From assembly GCA_016938175.1 (NCBI GenBank), contig JAFGVE010000028.1, positions 1 through 64,000 on the forward strand: a DNA stretch of 64,000 bases. Direction: 5' to 3'. Shown here piece after piece: positions 30,708 to 40,081 of the stretch (positions are counted from its first letter, which is position 1; the number at the start of each line of letters is the position of its first letter). The DNA is from Campylobacterales bacterium (GTDB lineage Bacteria; Campylobacterota; Campylobacteria; Campylobacterales; Sulfurimonadaceae). Position numbers and translations under genes: made by a program. A model generated the notes under the pieces. It was not told where the DNA came from. It did not search any database and saw nothing but the letters and a program-made list of their open reading frames with translations.

Positions 30708-31490
30708 TTATTGGAAAGAAGTTCCACCATCAACCACAATTACTTGACCAGTTAGCCAAGATGCTCCCTCTGAACAAAGAAATGCACATGCACCAGTAAG
30801 ATCAGTCGCGTCACCCATACGTGAGAGTGGAGAACGTTTAACAACTTCTGCTTTTACCTCTTCATAGTTAGGGAAAGCTTTGAGTGCATCTGTATCAATT
30901 GGACCGCCACTTACAGCGTTTACACGGATATTTTTCTCACCAAGTTCAGTTGCAGCGTAACGAACCATTGTTTCAACAGCTGCTTTATTTGTACCGTGAC
31001 CTGCATAGTTTGGAGTATAAACAAGATTACCAGTTGAACTCATAGAGATGATTGAACCTCCTCCAACTTTCTCCATTCTTTTTGCAGCCTCTTGAGCACC
31101 TACAACAAAAGCTTCAACAGTTGCTGTGTAGATGTTTCCTAAACCTTTTGGTTTGAGTCTCATAAACGGTGCAAAACCACCAACAACTGCACGACCAGAA
31201 ATGATTGCATTTGAGATAAAGTAGTCAAGTCTATCAAAATCAGTATCGAATTCTTTATAAACATCTTTATACGTTTCAGGCTCTAAAATATTGAGTTTGT
31301 ACGCTTTTGCTTTAATCCCGTATTTTGTTTCTACATCAGCTATTATTTCATTTGCAGCATCCGCACTTGAAGCATAAGTAAATGCTACATCACACCCTTT
31401 AGATGCAAAATCATAAACGATTGCTTTACCAATACCGCGAGTACCGCCAGATATAAAGAGTGTTTTGCCTTTCATTGTCTGTTCTGCCAT
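30708..31490 (-). CDS. fabL: FabL-type enoyl-[acyl-carrier-protein] reductase (SDR)
   Basis: A 260-residue short-chain dehydrogenase. The cofactor loop is SGGTRGIG (14-21). The catalytic Tyr162 and Lys169 are spaced Y-x6-K (NYAGHGTNK), as in FabL and FabI, instead of the classical YxxxK, and the segment VNAVSGGPIDTDALKAFPN closely matches B. subtilis FabL. It reduces the enoyl double bond in type II fatty-acid synthesis. It lies 3 bases downstream of dapA, an arrangement also recalled from C. jejuni and H. pylori, where the homologue is often annotated as a generic steroid dehydrogenase. Confidence 0.85.
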   Translation of the reverse strand: MAEQTMKGKTLFISGGTRGIGKAIVYDFASKGCDVAFTYASSADAANEIIADVETKYGIKAKAYKLNILEPETYKDVYKEFDTDFDRLDYFISNAIISGRAVVGGFAPFMRLKPKGLGNIYTATVEAFVVGAQEAAKRMEKVGGGSIISMSSTGNLVYTPNYAGHGTNKAAVETMVRYAATELGEKNIRVNAVSGGPIDTDALKAFPNYEEVKAEVVKRSPLSRMGDATDLTGACAFLCSEGASWLTGQVIVVDGGTSFQ

Positions 31491-31493
31491 TTT

Positions 31494-32387
31494 TTATAAT
31501 CCTTTTATGTCGTAGTTTTTCATTACTTCTTCGATTTTTTTCATGTTCTCTAAACTCGGAGCAACAAGTGGAAGTCTATACTCTAATGTTTCAATGAGTC
31601 CTGCTATATACATCGCAGCTTTTATCGGCATAGGATTTGCCTCACAAAACATTACTGAGTTGAGCGGATAAAGTTTGTCATTTATAGCTTTTGCACCCGC
31701 AAAATCACCAGCTTGAGCAAGACGAACAAGTTCTGATTTCATATCTGGCATAAGGTTAGAAGTTACAGAAGTAATTCCTGCACCACCATTTGCTAAAATT
31801 GGAAAGTCTATTGCATCGTCTCCAGAAAATACTTTTAAGTCAGGTCTTCTTGAAAGCAGTTCAACTGTACGTTCTAGTGAACCTGTCGCTTCTTTAATAC
31901 CGTAAATATTTTCTACATCATCAAAGAGTCTAATTACTGTATCTGCAGAGATGTCTACAACTGTACGTCCCGGAACATTGTAGAGCATAAATGGAAGTTC
32001 CGGTACAGACTGGGCAATTGTTTTATAGTGTTGGTAAAGACCTTCTTGTGAAGGTTTTACATAGTATGGAGCAACTGAGAAAATTGCATCTACACCACAC
32101 TCTTGTGCATTTTTAGCGGCTAAAATTGCTTCAGATGTAGAGTTGCTTCCGGCACCTGCAAGTACCTTTGTAGCTGTTCCTTTACAAACTTCTACTGCAA
32201 TTTCCATACATCTTTTATCTTCATCAGCAGAGAGTGTTGCACTCTCTCCTGTTGTCCCAACTGGACATACAGCATTCATGCCGTTTTTAATTTGACGTCT
32301 TATAAGAGCCGCATATGCTGCTTCGTCAAGTTTACCGTTTTTAAATGGGGTAATAAGTGCGGTTGAAGAACCTGTAACTAAATCCAT
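31494..32387 (-). CDS. dapA: 4-hydroxy-tetrahydrodipicolinate synthase
   Basis: A 297-residue TIM-barrel lyase. Key motifs are TALITPFKNGKLDE, CPVGTTGESATLS, LYNVPGRT (Tyr of the catalytic triad) and IYGIKEATGSLER with the Schiff-base lysine. It condenses pyruvate with aspartate semialdehyde in lysine and meso-diaminopimelate synthesis, feeding the peptidoglycan genes elsewhere in the window. A promoter-like TATAAT lies at 32426-32421 on the minus strand. In C. jejuni an M16 peptidase gene precedes it; here a diguanylate cyclase gene intervenes. Confidence 0.96.
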   Translation of the reverse strand: MDLVTGSSTALITPFKNGKLDEAAYAALIRRQIKNGMNAVCPVGTTGESATLSADEDKRCMEIAVEVCKGTATKVLAGAGSNSTSEAILAAKNAQECGVDAIFSVAPYYVKPSQEGLYQHYKTIAQSVPELPFMLYNVPGRTVVDISADTVIRLFDDVENIYGIKEATGSLERTVELLSRRPDLKVFSGDDAIDFPILANGGAGITSVTSNLMPDMKSELVRLAQAGDFAGAKAINDKLYPLNSVMFCEANPMPIKAAMYIAGLIETLEYRLPLVAPSLENMKKIEEVMKNYDIKGL

Positions 32388-32420
32388 ATCTAGCCTTTAA
32401 ACTTTATAAATAGTGACGGA

Positions 32421-32426
32421 ATTATA
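32421..32426 (-). promoter_or_regulatory. -10 element for dapA/fabL
   Basis: TATAAT on the minus strand, 34 bases before the dapA ATG, in the 159-base gap shared with the divergent GGDEF gene. Confidence 0.45.
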
Positions 32427-32546
32427 CCTTAATTAATTTAATACTAATTGATGTAAGGAAGGCAGGAGGTGTTTAAGTTTATATAGTATGCTATTTCGCT
32501 ATTATATTGCCTTTTACAAATAAGTAAAAATTATAGTGGAGAGTTT

Positions 32547-33620
32547 ATGAAGAGAGTAGATTTTTTATATAGCGGATTTGACTTTTCATCTACACAGGAG
32601 TTGTTGAAGTTTCAAGTCTTTATGCTCAATATGATGGGTTTAATCATCATTGTATTTAGTGCACTATTTGGCTTTATGAGCGATTTTGGCATTAATTACT
32701 TGGGTCCTATTCACTCGAAGGTAAATTATGTCTACTCTTTTTCTTCATTTTGTATTTTACTCTATTTAAGAGCTTCAAAAGAGCACTATGCAAAAGCGGC
32801 ACATCTTCTTTTGCTTATCTCTTATTTGACTTTTATATCTGCACTTGTTAATGTTCCTCAGGATGAGTTTCGCATTATTTGGTTCTATCTTTTGGTCTAT
32901 GTTGCATATATGCTGCTTGGGACAAAAATTGGTATGGCATATACCTTTGCATCTGTTTTAACTATTATAGTTGCGAACTATTTTATAGATTTACAGCTCT
33001 CGCAAGTTGCCATAAATTCTGGGTTTTTAGGTTTAATTATAGGGAGTCTTTTGTCAAAAGTATATACAGATAAAATTACTCAGTATGAATTAGCATTACA
33101 AGAAAAAAATAAATCTTTGGAAGATTTGGCTTCATTAGATGGACTCACAGGTCTTGTCAATAAAAGAAAATTCAATGAGCTTGCAGATGAGGCATTTAAA
33201 GAGTTTAAAAATAATAAAAAAACTTTTTCCGTATTGGTGTTGGATATAGATAATTTTAAAGAGATAAATGATGAACATGGACATGTAGTTGGGGACAAAA
33301 TACTGCAGTTTTATGTCAAAACGCTCACGCCTCTTTTAAGAAAATCAGATATATTTGCACGTTTTGGAGGAGATGAGTTTACGATACTGCTTCGTGATAC
33401 AAATAGTAATGATGCTACTTATGTAGCTCGTAAAATCTGTACACATATAGCCAACAAGTCTGCACTGTGTGAGGAGTGTGAAAACTCTTTTACAACGAGT
33501 GTAGGATATACGGAGGTTAAAGCTAGTGATAGGTACTTTTCGGAAGTTTTTGAAAGAGCAGATAAAGCACTTTATCAGGCTAAATCACAGGGAAGAAATA
33601 GAGCCGAGCAAATGCTCTAG
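32547..33620 (+). CDS. Membrane-bound diguanylate cyclase (GGDEF)
   Basis: A 357-residue protein with about six N-terminal membrane spans (residues 25-175) and a C-terminal GGDEF domain (about 193-357). The active-site motif FARFGGDEFTILL is intact, and RKSD five residues upstream is a canonical I-site, so the enzyme should make c-di-GMP and be product-inhibited. The membrane part resembles MASE-type sensors but I cannot name the class. It stands on the opposite strand between dapA and the M16 peptidase gene, splitting a gene order that is otherwise contiguous in C. jejuni. GGAGAG precedes the ATG. Confidence 0.92.
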   Translation: MKRVDFLYSGFDFSSTQELLKFQVFMLNMMGLIIIVFSALFGFMSDFGINYLGPIHSKVNYVYSFSSFCILLYLRASKEHYAKAAHLLLLISYLTFISALVNVPQDEFRIIWFYLLVYVAYMLLGTKIGMAYTFASVLTIIVANYFIDLQLSQVAINSGFLGLIIGSLLSKVYTDKITQYELALQEKNKSLEDLASLDGLTGLVNKRKFNELADEAFKEFKNNKKTFSVLVLDIDNFKEINDEHGHVVGDKILQFYVKTLTPLLRKSDIFARFGGDEFTILLRDTNSNDATYVARKICTHIANKSALCEECENSFTTSVGYTEVKASDRYFSEVFERADKALYQAKSQGRNRAEQML

Positions 33621-33623
33621 ACA

Positions 33624-34916
33624 CTATTTTTTTAAAATTACAGTTGTTGACTTTGTAAAATCAAAATATTTTTTTGCAATCTCTTGGACGTCTTTGGCAG
33701 TCACTTTGTTAATATCGTCTTCATATGTTAGAAGTGGTGTAATATCACCTCTTACTAGATAGCTTCCATAGAGGTTTGCTACAGATGAGGAGCTTTCAAG
33801 AGAGTAGATGAAGTCTGATTTTGTATTTATTTTAACTTTATCTAGTTCTTCTTGAGTTACTAGTGAGCTTTTCATAAGTTCAATCTGTTCAATAAGAGCG
33901 CTCTCAACATCTTCAGCTTTTACTCCAGGGTTACAGGTTGCCATAAATATAAAAAGACCTGGATCGCTATTTTCCATGTTGTACGCATAAATAGAGTTTA
34001 CAAGACGTTTTTTATCTACTAGCTCTTTATATAAACGTGAACTTTTTCCAGAATAGAGAATTTGTGAGATAACGCTGAGTGTAATTTGGTCAGGGTCTTT
34101 ATAGTCTGGAATATGAAAAGTAATAGCAAGCAGTTCTACTTCACTCTCTTTGTGAAGCGTTACACGTTTTGCACCATCTTGTTTTGGTTCAATGAACTTC
34201 ACTACAGGAACTTCTGTTGTATTTTCAATCTTTCCAAAAGCTTTTTCTGCTTTTTCAAAAACTTCTTTTGGATTAATATCTCCAGTTACCATTAAAATAG
34301 CATTATTTGGCTGGTAGTAAGTTTTGTGGAAATCTTTTATATCATCAATAGTCCACGTTTGAATGTCATTCATAAAACCAATTGGCGTCCAGTGGTATGG
34401 ATGATATATGTATGCATTGTTAAAAAGTCTAAAGTAGAGATATCCAAGAGGATTGTTGTCTGTTCTCCAACGTCTCTCTTCTGCAACTACATCACGTTCA
34501 GGTTGAAACTCTTCATCTTTGAGGTTAAGGTTTTCCATGAGCTCTGCATAAAGCTCTATAGATTTGTTGAGATTATCACTGCTTGACTTGATGTAGTAGT
34601 GAGTATAATCAAAACTTGTAGAGGCATTATTAACTCCTCCGACACTTTTAACTTCTTTATCAAACTCACCTGCTGGAAGGTTTTTTGTACTTTTAAAATT
34701 CATATGTTCAAGCATATGAGCAATTCCTGTTTTGCCCATTACTTCATTACGACTTCCAACCTTATAAAAAATATCAGTGCTGATTACGTTTGTGTTGTTA
34801 TGAAGTGGAATAACTACGACTTGTAGTCCATTTTTGAGTGTTTGTGTTTCATACTTTGGGAGTGATGATGCCATTAATGTTCCTATGAGTAGTGTAAAAG
34901 ATAAAAAAAGTTTCAT
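33624..34916 (-). CDS. M16-family zinc peptidase (PqqL/pitrilysin type), exported
   Basis: I place the start at 34916 (MKLFLSFTLLIGTLMASS), which gives a signal peptide; an upstream in-frame ATG at 34964 lies inside pyrD. The roughly 430-residue product has the inverted zinc motif HMLEH at 67-71, with the downstream Glu in the ERDVVAEERR region, so it should be active. Single-length M16 proteins act as homodimers or with an inactive partner, degrading peptides in the periplasm. It begins 1 base after the pyrD stop, the pyrD-M16-dapA order known in Campylobacterota. Confidence 0.9.
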   Translation of the reverse strand: MKLFLSFTLLIGTLMASSLPKYETQTLKNGLQVVVIPLHNNTNVISTDIFYKVGSRNEVMGKTGIAHMLEHMNFKSTKNLPAGEFDKEVKSVGGVNNASTSFDYTHYYIKSSSDNLNKSIELYAELMENLNLKDEEFQPERDVVAEERRWRTDNNPLGYLYFRLFNNAYIYHPYHWTPIGFMNDIQTWTIDDIKDFHKTYYQPNNAILMVTGDINPKEVFEKAEKAFGKIENTTEVPVVKFIEPKQDGAKRVTLHKESEVELLAITFHIPDYKDPDQITLSVISQILYSGKSSRLYKELVDKKRLVNSIYAYNMENSDPGLFIFMATCNPGVKAEDVESALIEQIELMKSSLVTQEELDKVKINTKSDFIYSLESSSSVANLYGSYLVRGDITPLLTYEDDINKVTAKDVQEIAKKYFDFTKSTTVILKK

Positions 34917-34917
34917 A

Positions 34918-35976
34918 CTATTTTCTATCGGCTCCGATAGCTTGCGTAATGTTAGTGTAGCCATCTGCTTTTAAGAGTTCTATAAGTCCTTTGTTAATAT
35001 TCATAACAAGATCTGGACCGTGAAATACGAGAGCACTGTATATTTGTACAAGTGAAGCACCAGCTTTAATACGTCTGTATGCTTCTTCAGCTGAATCAAT
35101 TCCGCCTACAGAGATAAGAGTTGTTTTGCCGTAAAGCTCTTGTGCAATTGCTTCAAAAATTTTAAAACTCTTCTCTTTAAGTACTTTTCCGCTGAGTCCA
35201 CCAATCTCTTTAGGCTCTTTTACAAGTGAATAGTCTATGGTAGTATTTGTTGCAATAATTCCATCTGCACCTTTTTCAACGGCCATTTTTGTAAGTGTTA
35301 CAGCATCTTCAATCTCCATATCTGGAGCAATTTTGAGAAGAATAGGCATTTTTGTTAATGCTTTTGCTTCTTTAAAAAGTTCTGCAATAAAAGATTCGTT
35401 TTGCAGGTCACGGAGTCCTGGAGTATTTGGAGAGGAGATATTTATAACAAAGTAGTCTCCAAGGGCATCAAATGCTTTAATAAGATGTGTATAATCATTT
35501 ATAGCTTCAGACTCAGGAGTAACTTTATTTTTACCAATGTTGATTCCAATTGGAGTTGTGAAAGGAAAACGTTTTTTGAGACGTTTGAGTACTTTGTATG
35601 CACCTTCGTTATTGAATCCCATTGCATTTTGTAGTGTCTCTTCTTCTATGTGTCGAAACATTCTTGGTTTTGGATTTCCAGGCTGTGGTTTTGGTGTGAC
35701 AGTACCTATCTCGGTAAAACCAAATCCAAGTGTTTGAATTCCGCGAATCATCGTTGCGTTTTTATCAAATCCTGCCCCAAGTCCAACAGGGTTTAAAAAA
35801 GTGCGCCCAAAAAGCTCTTGATTGAGTATTTCATCATCAATAAAGTGTGACTCTAAAAATGCGTTAAAAGGGAGTTGACAAATATTTGGCAGTTGCAACA
35901 CAGATGCCGCAACGTGGTGTGCATTCTCAGGTTCAAGCTTGAAGAGTAGGGGTTTTATAGAGTTATAGCTAATCAT
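34918..35976 (-). CDS. pyrD: Dihydroorotate dehydrogenase (quinone), class 2
   Basis: The start is probably ATG at 35976 (MISYNSIKP), with GGAT upstream; an ATG two codons earlier is possible. The roughly 352-residue length and the N-terminal membrane-associating helices (LLFKLEPENAHHVAASVLQ) mark class 2. FMN-site motifs are visible: GLGAGFDKN, TPKPQPGNPKPRMFR, NISSPNTPGLRDLQ and GIIATNTT. The enzyme oxidises dihydroorotate with electrons to quinone in pyrimidine synthesis. It heads a minus-strand operon with the M16 peptidase gene. Confidence 0.95.
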   Translation of the reverse strand: MISYNSIKPLLFKLEPENAHHVAASVLQLPNICQLPFNAFLESHFIDDEILNQELFGRTFLNPVGLGAGFDKNATMIRGIQTLGFGFTEIGTVTPKPQPGNPKPRMFRHIEEETLQNAMGFNNEGAYKVLKRLKKRFPFTTPIGINIGKNKVTPESEAINDYTHLIKAFDALGDYFVINISSPNTPGLRDLQNESFIAELFKEAKALTKMPILLKIAPDMEIEDAVTLTKMAVEKGADGIIATNTTIDYSLVKEPKEIGGLSGKVLKEKSFKIFEAIAQELYGKTTLISVGGIDSAEEAYRRIKAGASLVQIYSALVFHGPDLVMNINKGLIELLKADGYTNITQAIGADRK

Positions 35977-36032
35977 GTACAATCCATATCTAAAATTATG
36001 TGGATTATACTAAAAGAAAGGTAATAGATTCA

Positions 36033-38024
36033 TTAGAGGTACTCTTGTGTTTGTAAGAGAACCTCAAACTCTTTTGATGGAAGTGGCTTTGAGCAGAGGT
36101 AACCTTGGTAGGTATCACATTCTATAGAAGTAAGGTACTCCTCTTGTTCAATAGTCTCAACTCCTTCGGCAACAACTTCTAAATTTAAAATTTTTGCTAT
36201 TTTAACAATCATTTTAACAAAGGCTTGACCATTACTTGTACCTAAATCATCTATAAAGGCTTTGTCAATTTTAATTGTGTTAAATGGAATGTTTTTTAGA
36301 TAAGATAAAGAAGAATAACCAGTACCAAAATCATCTAATGAAAGAGAAAATCCAAGGGTCTTAATTTGGTGAATTATCTCTTGCTGATGCTCTATGCTGT
36401 TTACAAATACTGACTCTGTCAGTTCTATATCTAATGATGCTCTATTTATATCTTGTGTAAACTCACTTAGCTTTTTAATGAGATTTGGATCTTCAAACTG
36501 TTTCACTGAAAGATTTATAGAGATTTTAATGTGTTCAAAAGGAGTATGTATCCACGATTTAACCTGTCTAACACTCTCTTTTATAATCCAGTATCCAAGT
36601 TCAATTATAAAGTTATTCTCTTCTGCAATACTGATAAATTCATGAGGAGAGATAAGTCCTTTTTTTGGATGTCGTAAACGAATAAGAGCTTCACATGCAT
36701 ACACTTTTTGTGTACGTATATCGATTTTTGGTTGGTAGTGGAGTTCAAAAAAGTTGTGCTCAAGTGCTTCAATAAGCATGTTTTGCATAGTTACTTTATA
36801 CTGGATTTCATTATTAAGACTCTCTGTAAAAAAATGGTAGTTGTTTTTGCCAAGTTCTTTAGATTTATACATTGCAATGTCGGCATTTTTTAAGAGTTCA
36901 TTTACATCTTTACCATCTTTTGGAAAAAGTGCTACACCAACGCTAGCTGTAATTGTATACTTGACGCTTTGGAGAATGAGAGGGTACTGAATGTTTTTTT
37001 TTACCTTGTCAAGTATTTCGATTATCTGCATATCACTCTCAATATTTGGTAAAACAATTACAAACTCATCACCACCTATACGAGCTGCGATGTCATTTTT
37101 TGAGATAGCGTTTACTAGGAGTTGAGAGGTCTCTTGGAGTACTTTGTCACCAATATTGTGTCCCATGGAGTCATTAACTGTTTTAAAATTGTCAAGGTCT
37201 AAAAATATAATCGCAAAATTCTCTTTAGTACGCTTTTTTTCAATACATAACCACTCTATTTTTTCTATAAGAGTACGTTTATTATAGAGTCCTGAGAGTT
37301 GATCACGCGTTGAAAGATTATAGAGCTCTTTTTGTTCTTGATGGAGTCTTTTAAAGGTCATTTCCAAAGAGTGTCTAATGCTTTCTATCTCTTGAATGAA
37401 AAACCTATGAGGGATTTTACTCTCATAGTATGCAAACTGTCTTAATCTCTCCAGTGGGTTTTTGATTATTTGTGAGAATGTTAACCATGTGAGAAAAAGT
37501 AGGATAAAAATAGTTGCGAAATACTCTAAAAAAAGTTTTTGCGTTTGATTATGCAATAGAGAATTGAGATACTTTTGTGAGATAATTATATATGTTGTAT
37601 AGTAAAAAGGAGTCAGACCCCTGTAGAGCTTTGTATGGATAGTATAACAACTATTAGAAAAAACATTAGTTTGGGATATTTCAAAAATGGGAACACACTC
37701 TTTTTTATCAAAGTTTTTCAGTGTTCTACTGTGTAAGTAAAGGGTTTCATGCTTTTCATTGTCAATTTTAATATTGGCAATAATAGAGTTAACAGAGGTA
37801 ATCGTGTCTAAATGTGAAACGATGTCGCTAACATTATCTACTTTAACGTTCTTATCTAGGTAGTGTTTTAAATTTAAAACGCTCGTTTGAATATGGGATT
37901 CTAAGAGCTCTTCTATATTTTTCTTCGATGTAGTATGAAAGTTGAAAAACACGAAAGAGAGTGCAATAAGAAGAAGAAAAACAATAGAAATAGAAAAAAC
38001 TTTTATAGAGATAGAGTACTTCAT
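36033..38024 (-). CDS. Membrane GGDEF-EAL protein paired with an NMT1-like lipoprotein
   Basis: A 663-residue protein with spans at about 8-30 and 163-185 enclosing a periplasmic sensor of about 130 residues, then a HAMP-like linker, a GGDEF domain (about 235-400, AARIGGDEFVIVL) and an EAL domain (about 415-655, CEALIRLRHPKKG). Both signature motifs are intact, so it may make and hydrolyse c-di-GMP or use one domain for regulation. Its ATG overlaps the stop of the upstream substrate-binding-like lipoprotein (ATGA), which suggests the lipoprotein delivers a ligand signal to the periplasmic domain. The latter is inference. Confidence 0.9.
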   Translation of the reverse strand: MKYSISIKVFSISIVFLLLIALSFVFFNFHTTSKKNIEELLESHIQTSVLNLKHYLDKNVKVDNVSDIVSHLDTITSVNSIIANIKIDNEKHETLYLHSRTLKNFDKKECVPIFEISQTNVFSNSCYTIHTKLYRGLTPFYYTTYIIISQKYLNSLLHNQTQKLFLEYFATIFILLFLTWLTFSQIIKNPLERLRQFAYYESKIPHRFFIQEIESIRHSLEMTFKRLHQEQKELYNLSTRDQLSGLYNKRTLIEKIEWLCIEKKRTKENFAIIFLDLDNFKTVNDSMGHNIGDKVLQETSQLLVNAISKNDIAARIGGDEFVIVLPNIESDMQIIEILDKVKKNIQYPLILQSVKYTITASVGVALFPKDGKDVNELLKNADIAMYKSKELGKNNYHFFTESLNNEIQYKVTMQNMLIEALEHNFFELHYQPKIDIRTQKVYACEALIRLRHPKKGLISPHEFISIAEENNFIIELGYWIIKESVRQVKSWIHTPFEHIKISINLSVKQFEDPNLIKKLSEFTQDINRASLDIELTESVFVNSIEHQQEIIHQIKTLGFSLSLDDFGTGYSSLSYLKNIPFNTIKIDKAFIDDLGTSNGQAFVKMIVKIAKILNLEVVAEGVETIEQEEYLTSIECDTYQGYLCSKPLPSKEFEVLLQTQEYL

Positions 38025-38896
38025 AACAGTGTTCCTGTAGGATAACTAGAGGCGTTGATAGTGTCGAGTAATTCTTCAGAAGGCTTATTAATCCATTTAA
38101 TAGTATTAAGCAGTTCATTAAACTCCTTATAACTAATATCATTGAGATATTTTTGCGTTAATTTATGTGCTGTGGCTTTATCTTGCATAATCTCTTTGAT
38201 GGATTTTTCAAGAATAATTTGTAGTCGTTTTAATCGTTCTTGATGTTCATAAAGAAGCTCTTTTCTTGTAAAAAGAGCATCTATAACAAGTATGGCTTTA
38301 GGATTTTTTGTTGAAGCAAGTTCTTTAAAACCAGTATTTTCAAGTTCTATATTGTGTGGTGCGTAAGTTACTATGAGTATATCTTTTTTTGTAGAGTATT
38401 TGAGGTTTTGAATCTGTGCTTGATCTTTGTTGATAAACGTCATATGCTCAGAATCGAGTTTGCTATATGCAATGAAGTTTTCTATAATCTCTTTATTTAT
38501 TGAGTCAACTTCAAGATAAACTTCAATATGTTCACTTTTTTTAAGTTCTTCAAGAGTTTTGTTAGAGAGTATCATATCTCCCCCATCTGATCTATCAAGA
38601 AGCATTATAGGAACTACAGAGTGCATCTCTTTATTTAAAAGGTTATACTCATGTTGTGTTCCTGTGAGCATATCGGCTTTAGAGACGAGAAAAATATTTA
38701 CAGATTCTCCGAGAGAGACAGTAGTGATAAGTTTTATGTTTAGCTCGTCTAAATATCCCTTTTCATTGGCATAAAATAGAGGGGTATAGCCAATCCAAGA
38801 GTTTGTAGTTAAGACAAGTTGCTTGTCTGTTGGAGATGAACATGCACTAAGCAGTATAGCTATAAGTAATAGTAATCTTTTTCTCATGACTACCAT
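38021..38896 (-). CDS. NMT1/THI5-like substrate-binding lipoprotein
   Basis: A 291-residue lipoprotein with lipobox LSAC; the start may instead be ATG at 38887 (MRKRLLLLIA). The body resembles NMT1/SsuA-type binding proteins: LTTNSWIGYTPLFYANEKGY, LNIKLITTVSLGESVNIFL and ADMLTGTQHEYNLL. These bind small organics such as pyrimidine or sulfonate compounds, usually for ABC import, but no transporter genes are adjacent. The overlap with a GGDEF-EAL gene suggests a sensory role. A related NMT1 domain is fused to a GGDEF protein at 41076. Confidence 0.82.
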   Translation of the reverse strand: MVVMRKRLLLLIAILLSACSSPTDKQLVLTTNSWIGYTPLFYANEKGYLDELNIKLITTVSLGESVNIFLVSKADMLTGTQHEYNLLNKEMHSVVPIMLLDRSDGGDMILSNKTLEELKKSEHIEVYLEVDSINKEIIENFIAYSKLDSEHMTFINKDQAQIQNLKYSTKKDILIVTYAPHNIELENTGFKELASTKNPKAILVIDALFTRKELLYEHQERLKRLQIILEKSIKEIMQDKATAHKLTQKYLNDISYKEFNELLNTIKWINKPSEELLDTINASSYPTGTLL

Positions 38897-38933
38897 TTTA
38901 TAGCTACTTTTTTAAGTATTGGCTGAAATAATG

Positions 38934-38939
38934 TATAAT
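38934..38939 (+). promoter_or_regulatory. -10 element of the DJ-1-family gene
   Basis: TATAAT lies 28 bases before the ATG at 38968, with AAGGAAG as the ribosome site, in the gap shared with the divergent NMT1-like gene. Confidence 0.5.
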
Positions 38940-38967
38940 CTGCACATATTGATACCAAGGAAGAACG

Positions 38968-39525
38968 ATGCGCAGAGTTTTGGTTCCTTTAGCAAAAGGT
39001 TTTGAAGAGATAGAAGCAGTAACTATTATAGATGTTTTACGAAGAGCGGAGATAGAAGTGCTAGTAGTATCTTTAAACAGAGAAAAATTTGTTGAAGGTG
39101 CACATGGAATAACAGTAGAAACACCTTCGGATATCGCAAATATTTTATCTGATGAAATAGACATGATTATACTTCCTGGTGGATGGGGTGGAACTTATAC
39201 TCTTGCTGATGATGCAAACGTACAGAGACTTTTAAAAGAGATGGATAGTAAAAATAAGCAAATCGCGGCAATTTGTGCAGCACCTTATGCACTCAATAAA
39301 GCGGGAGTATTAAAAGAGAAGTATACTTGTTATCCTTCTGTAGAAGAAAAAATAGAAAAAGAGGGCTATCAAGGTGATGTTAGTATGGTAGTTGAATCGC
39401 AAAATGTATTGACATCGCGAGGTCCTGCGACAGCAATATGTTTCGCTTTAGAAATTGTAAAAAAATTAGAAGGAAAAGAGAAGTATGAAGCTTTGAAATC
39501 AGGGCTTTTAGCGACTTTTTGCTAG
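38968..39525 (+). CDS. DJ-1/PfpI-family protein (YajL/ThiJ-like)
   Basis: A 185-residue class I glutamine-amidotransferase-like protein. The nucleophile elbow AAICAAPYAL places the reactive cysteine at 103, and Glu13/Glu14 in KGFEEIEAV is the conserved partner glutamate. LILPGGWGGTYTLADDANVQ and LTSRGPATAICFALE complete the DJ-1 pattern. Members act as chaperones, glyoxalase-type enzymes or oxidative-stress proteins; the exact activity is unsettled. It is followed after 10 bases by a DUF4136 lipoprotein gene. Confidence 0.92.
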   Translation: MRRVLVPLAKGFEEIEAVTIIDVLRRAEIEVLVVSLNREKFVEGAHGITVETPSDIANILSDEIDMIILPGGWGGTYTLADDANVQRLLKEMDSKNKQIAAICAAPYALNKAGVLKEKYTCYPSVEEKIEKEGYQGDVSMVVESQNVLTSRGPATAICFALEIVKKLEGKEKYEALKSGLLATFC

Positions 39526-39535
39526 GTGATTTATA

Positions 39536-40081
39536 ATGTTGAGATTATTAATAATAGCAGTTTTTGCCATTTTCTTTACGGCTTGTTCACAACTTGATAT
39601 CAAAATAGACTATGACACTGAATATGAGTTTAGTAAAGAGATAAAGTATACTGTCGTTCACAGCAGTAGAGTTGGTGATGATACATTAACAAACGATAGA
39701 ATTAAAAAAGCACTGCAAAATACTCTTGATCTGAAAGGCTACACAATGGTAGAACAAAAAGATGCAGATGTACTTTTTGTGTTTCATGCGGATGTAAAAG
39801 ATAAAACAGATATTCAAACAGATTATCAGATGGTTGGTTTTGGTGGTTATGGCTTTGCGAGAGGCTTTGGCGGTGGTATGGTTGCTACGACTAGCGCATA
39901 TAACTATACTGAAGGAACACTTGTTGTTGATGCACTCAATCCAGACACACAAAAAATATTATGGAGAGGTATTGCAACAGATGAACTTAGTAAAAAAGAT
40001 GCAACACCAGAAGAAAAAAGTGCTTATATAAACGTAGTAGTTAGCAAGTTAATTAATAACTTTCCAAGAGAGGCGAAATAA
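39536..40081 (+). CDS. DUF4136-family lipoprotein
   Basis: A 181-residue lipoprotein with lipobox FTAC (Cys17). The body matches the DUF4136 pattern: a beta-alpha domain with RIKKALQNTLDLKGYTMVEQ, DADVLFVFHADVKDKTD and TLVVDALNPDTQKILWRGIA, and a glycine-rich loop (about 101-113). No function is established. Its 3' end overlaps the convergent methyltransferase gene by 29 bases. It follows the DJ-1 gene closely and may share its promoter. Confidence 0.85.
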   Translation: MLRLLIIAVFAIFFTACSQLDIKIDYDTEYEFSKEIKYTVVHSSRVGDDTLTNDRIKKALQNTLDLKGYTMVEQKDADVLFVFHADVKDKTDIQTDYQMVGFGGYGFARGFGGGMVATTSAYNYTEGTLVVDALNPDTQKILWRGIATDELSKKDATPEEKSAYINVVVSKLINNFPREAK

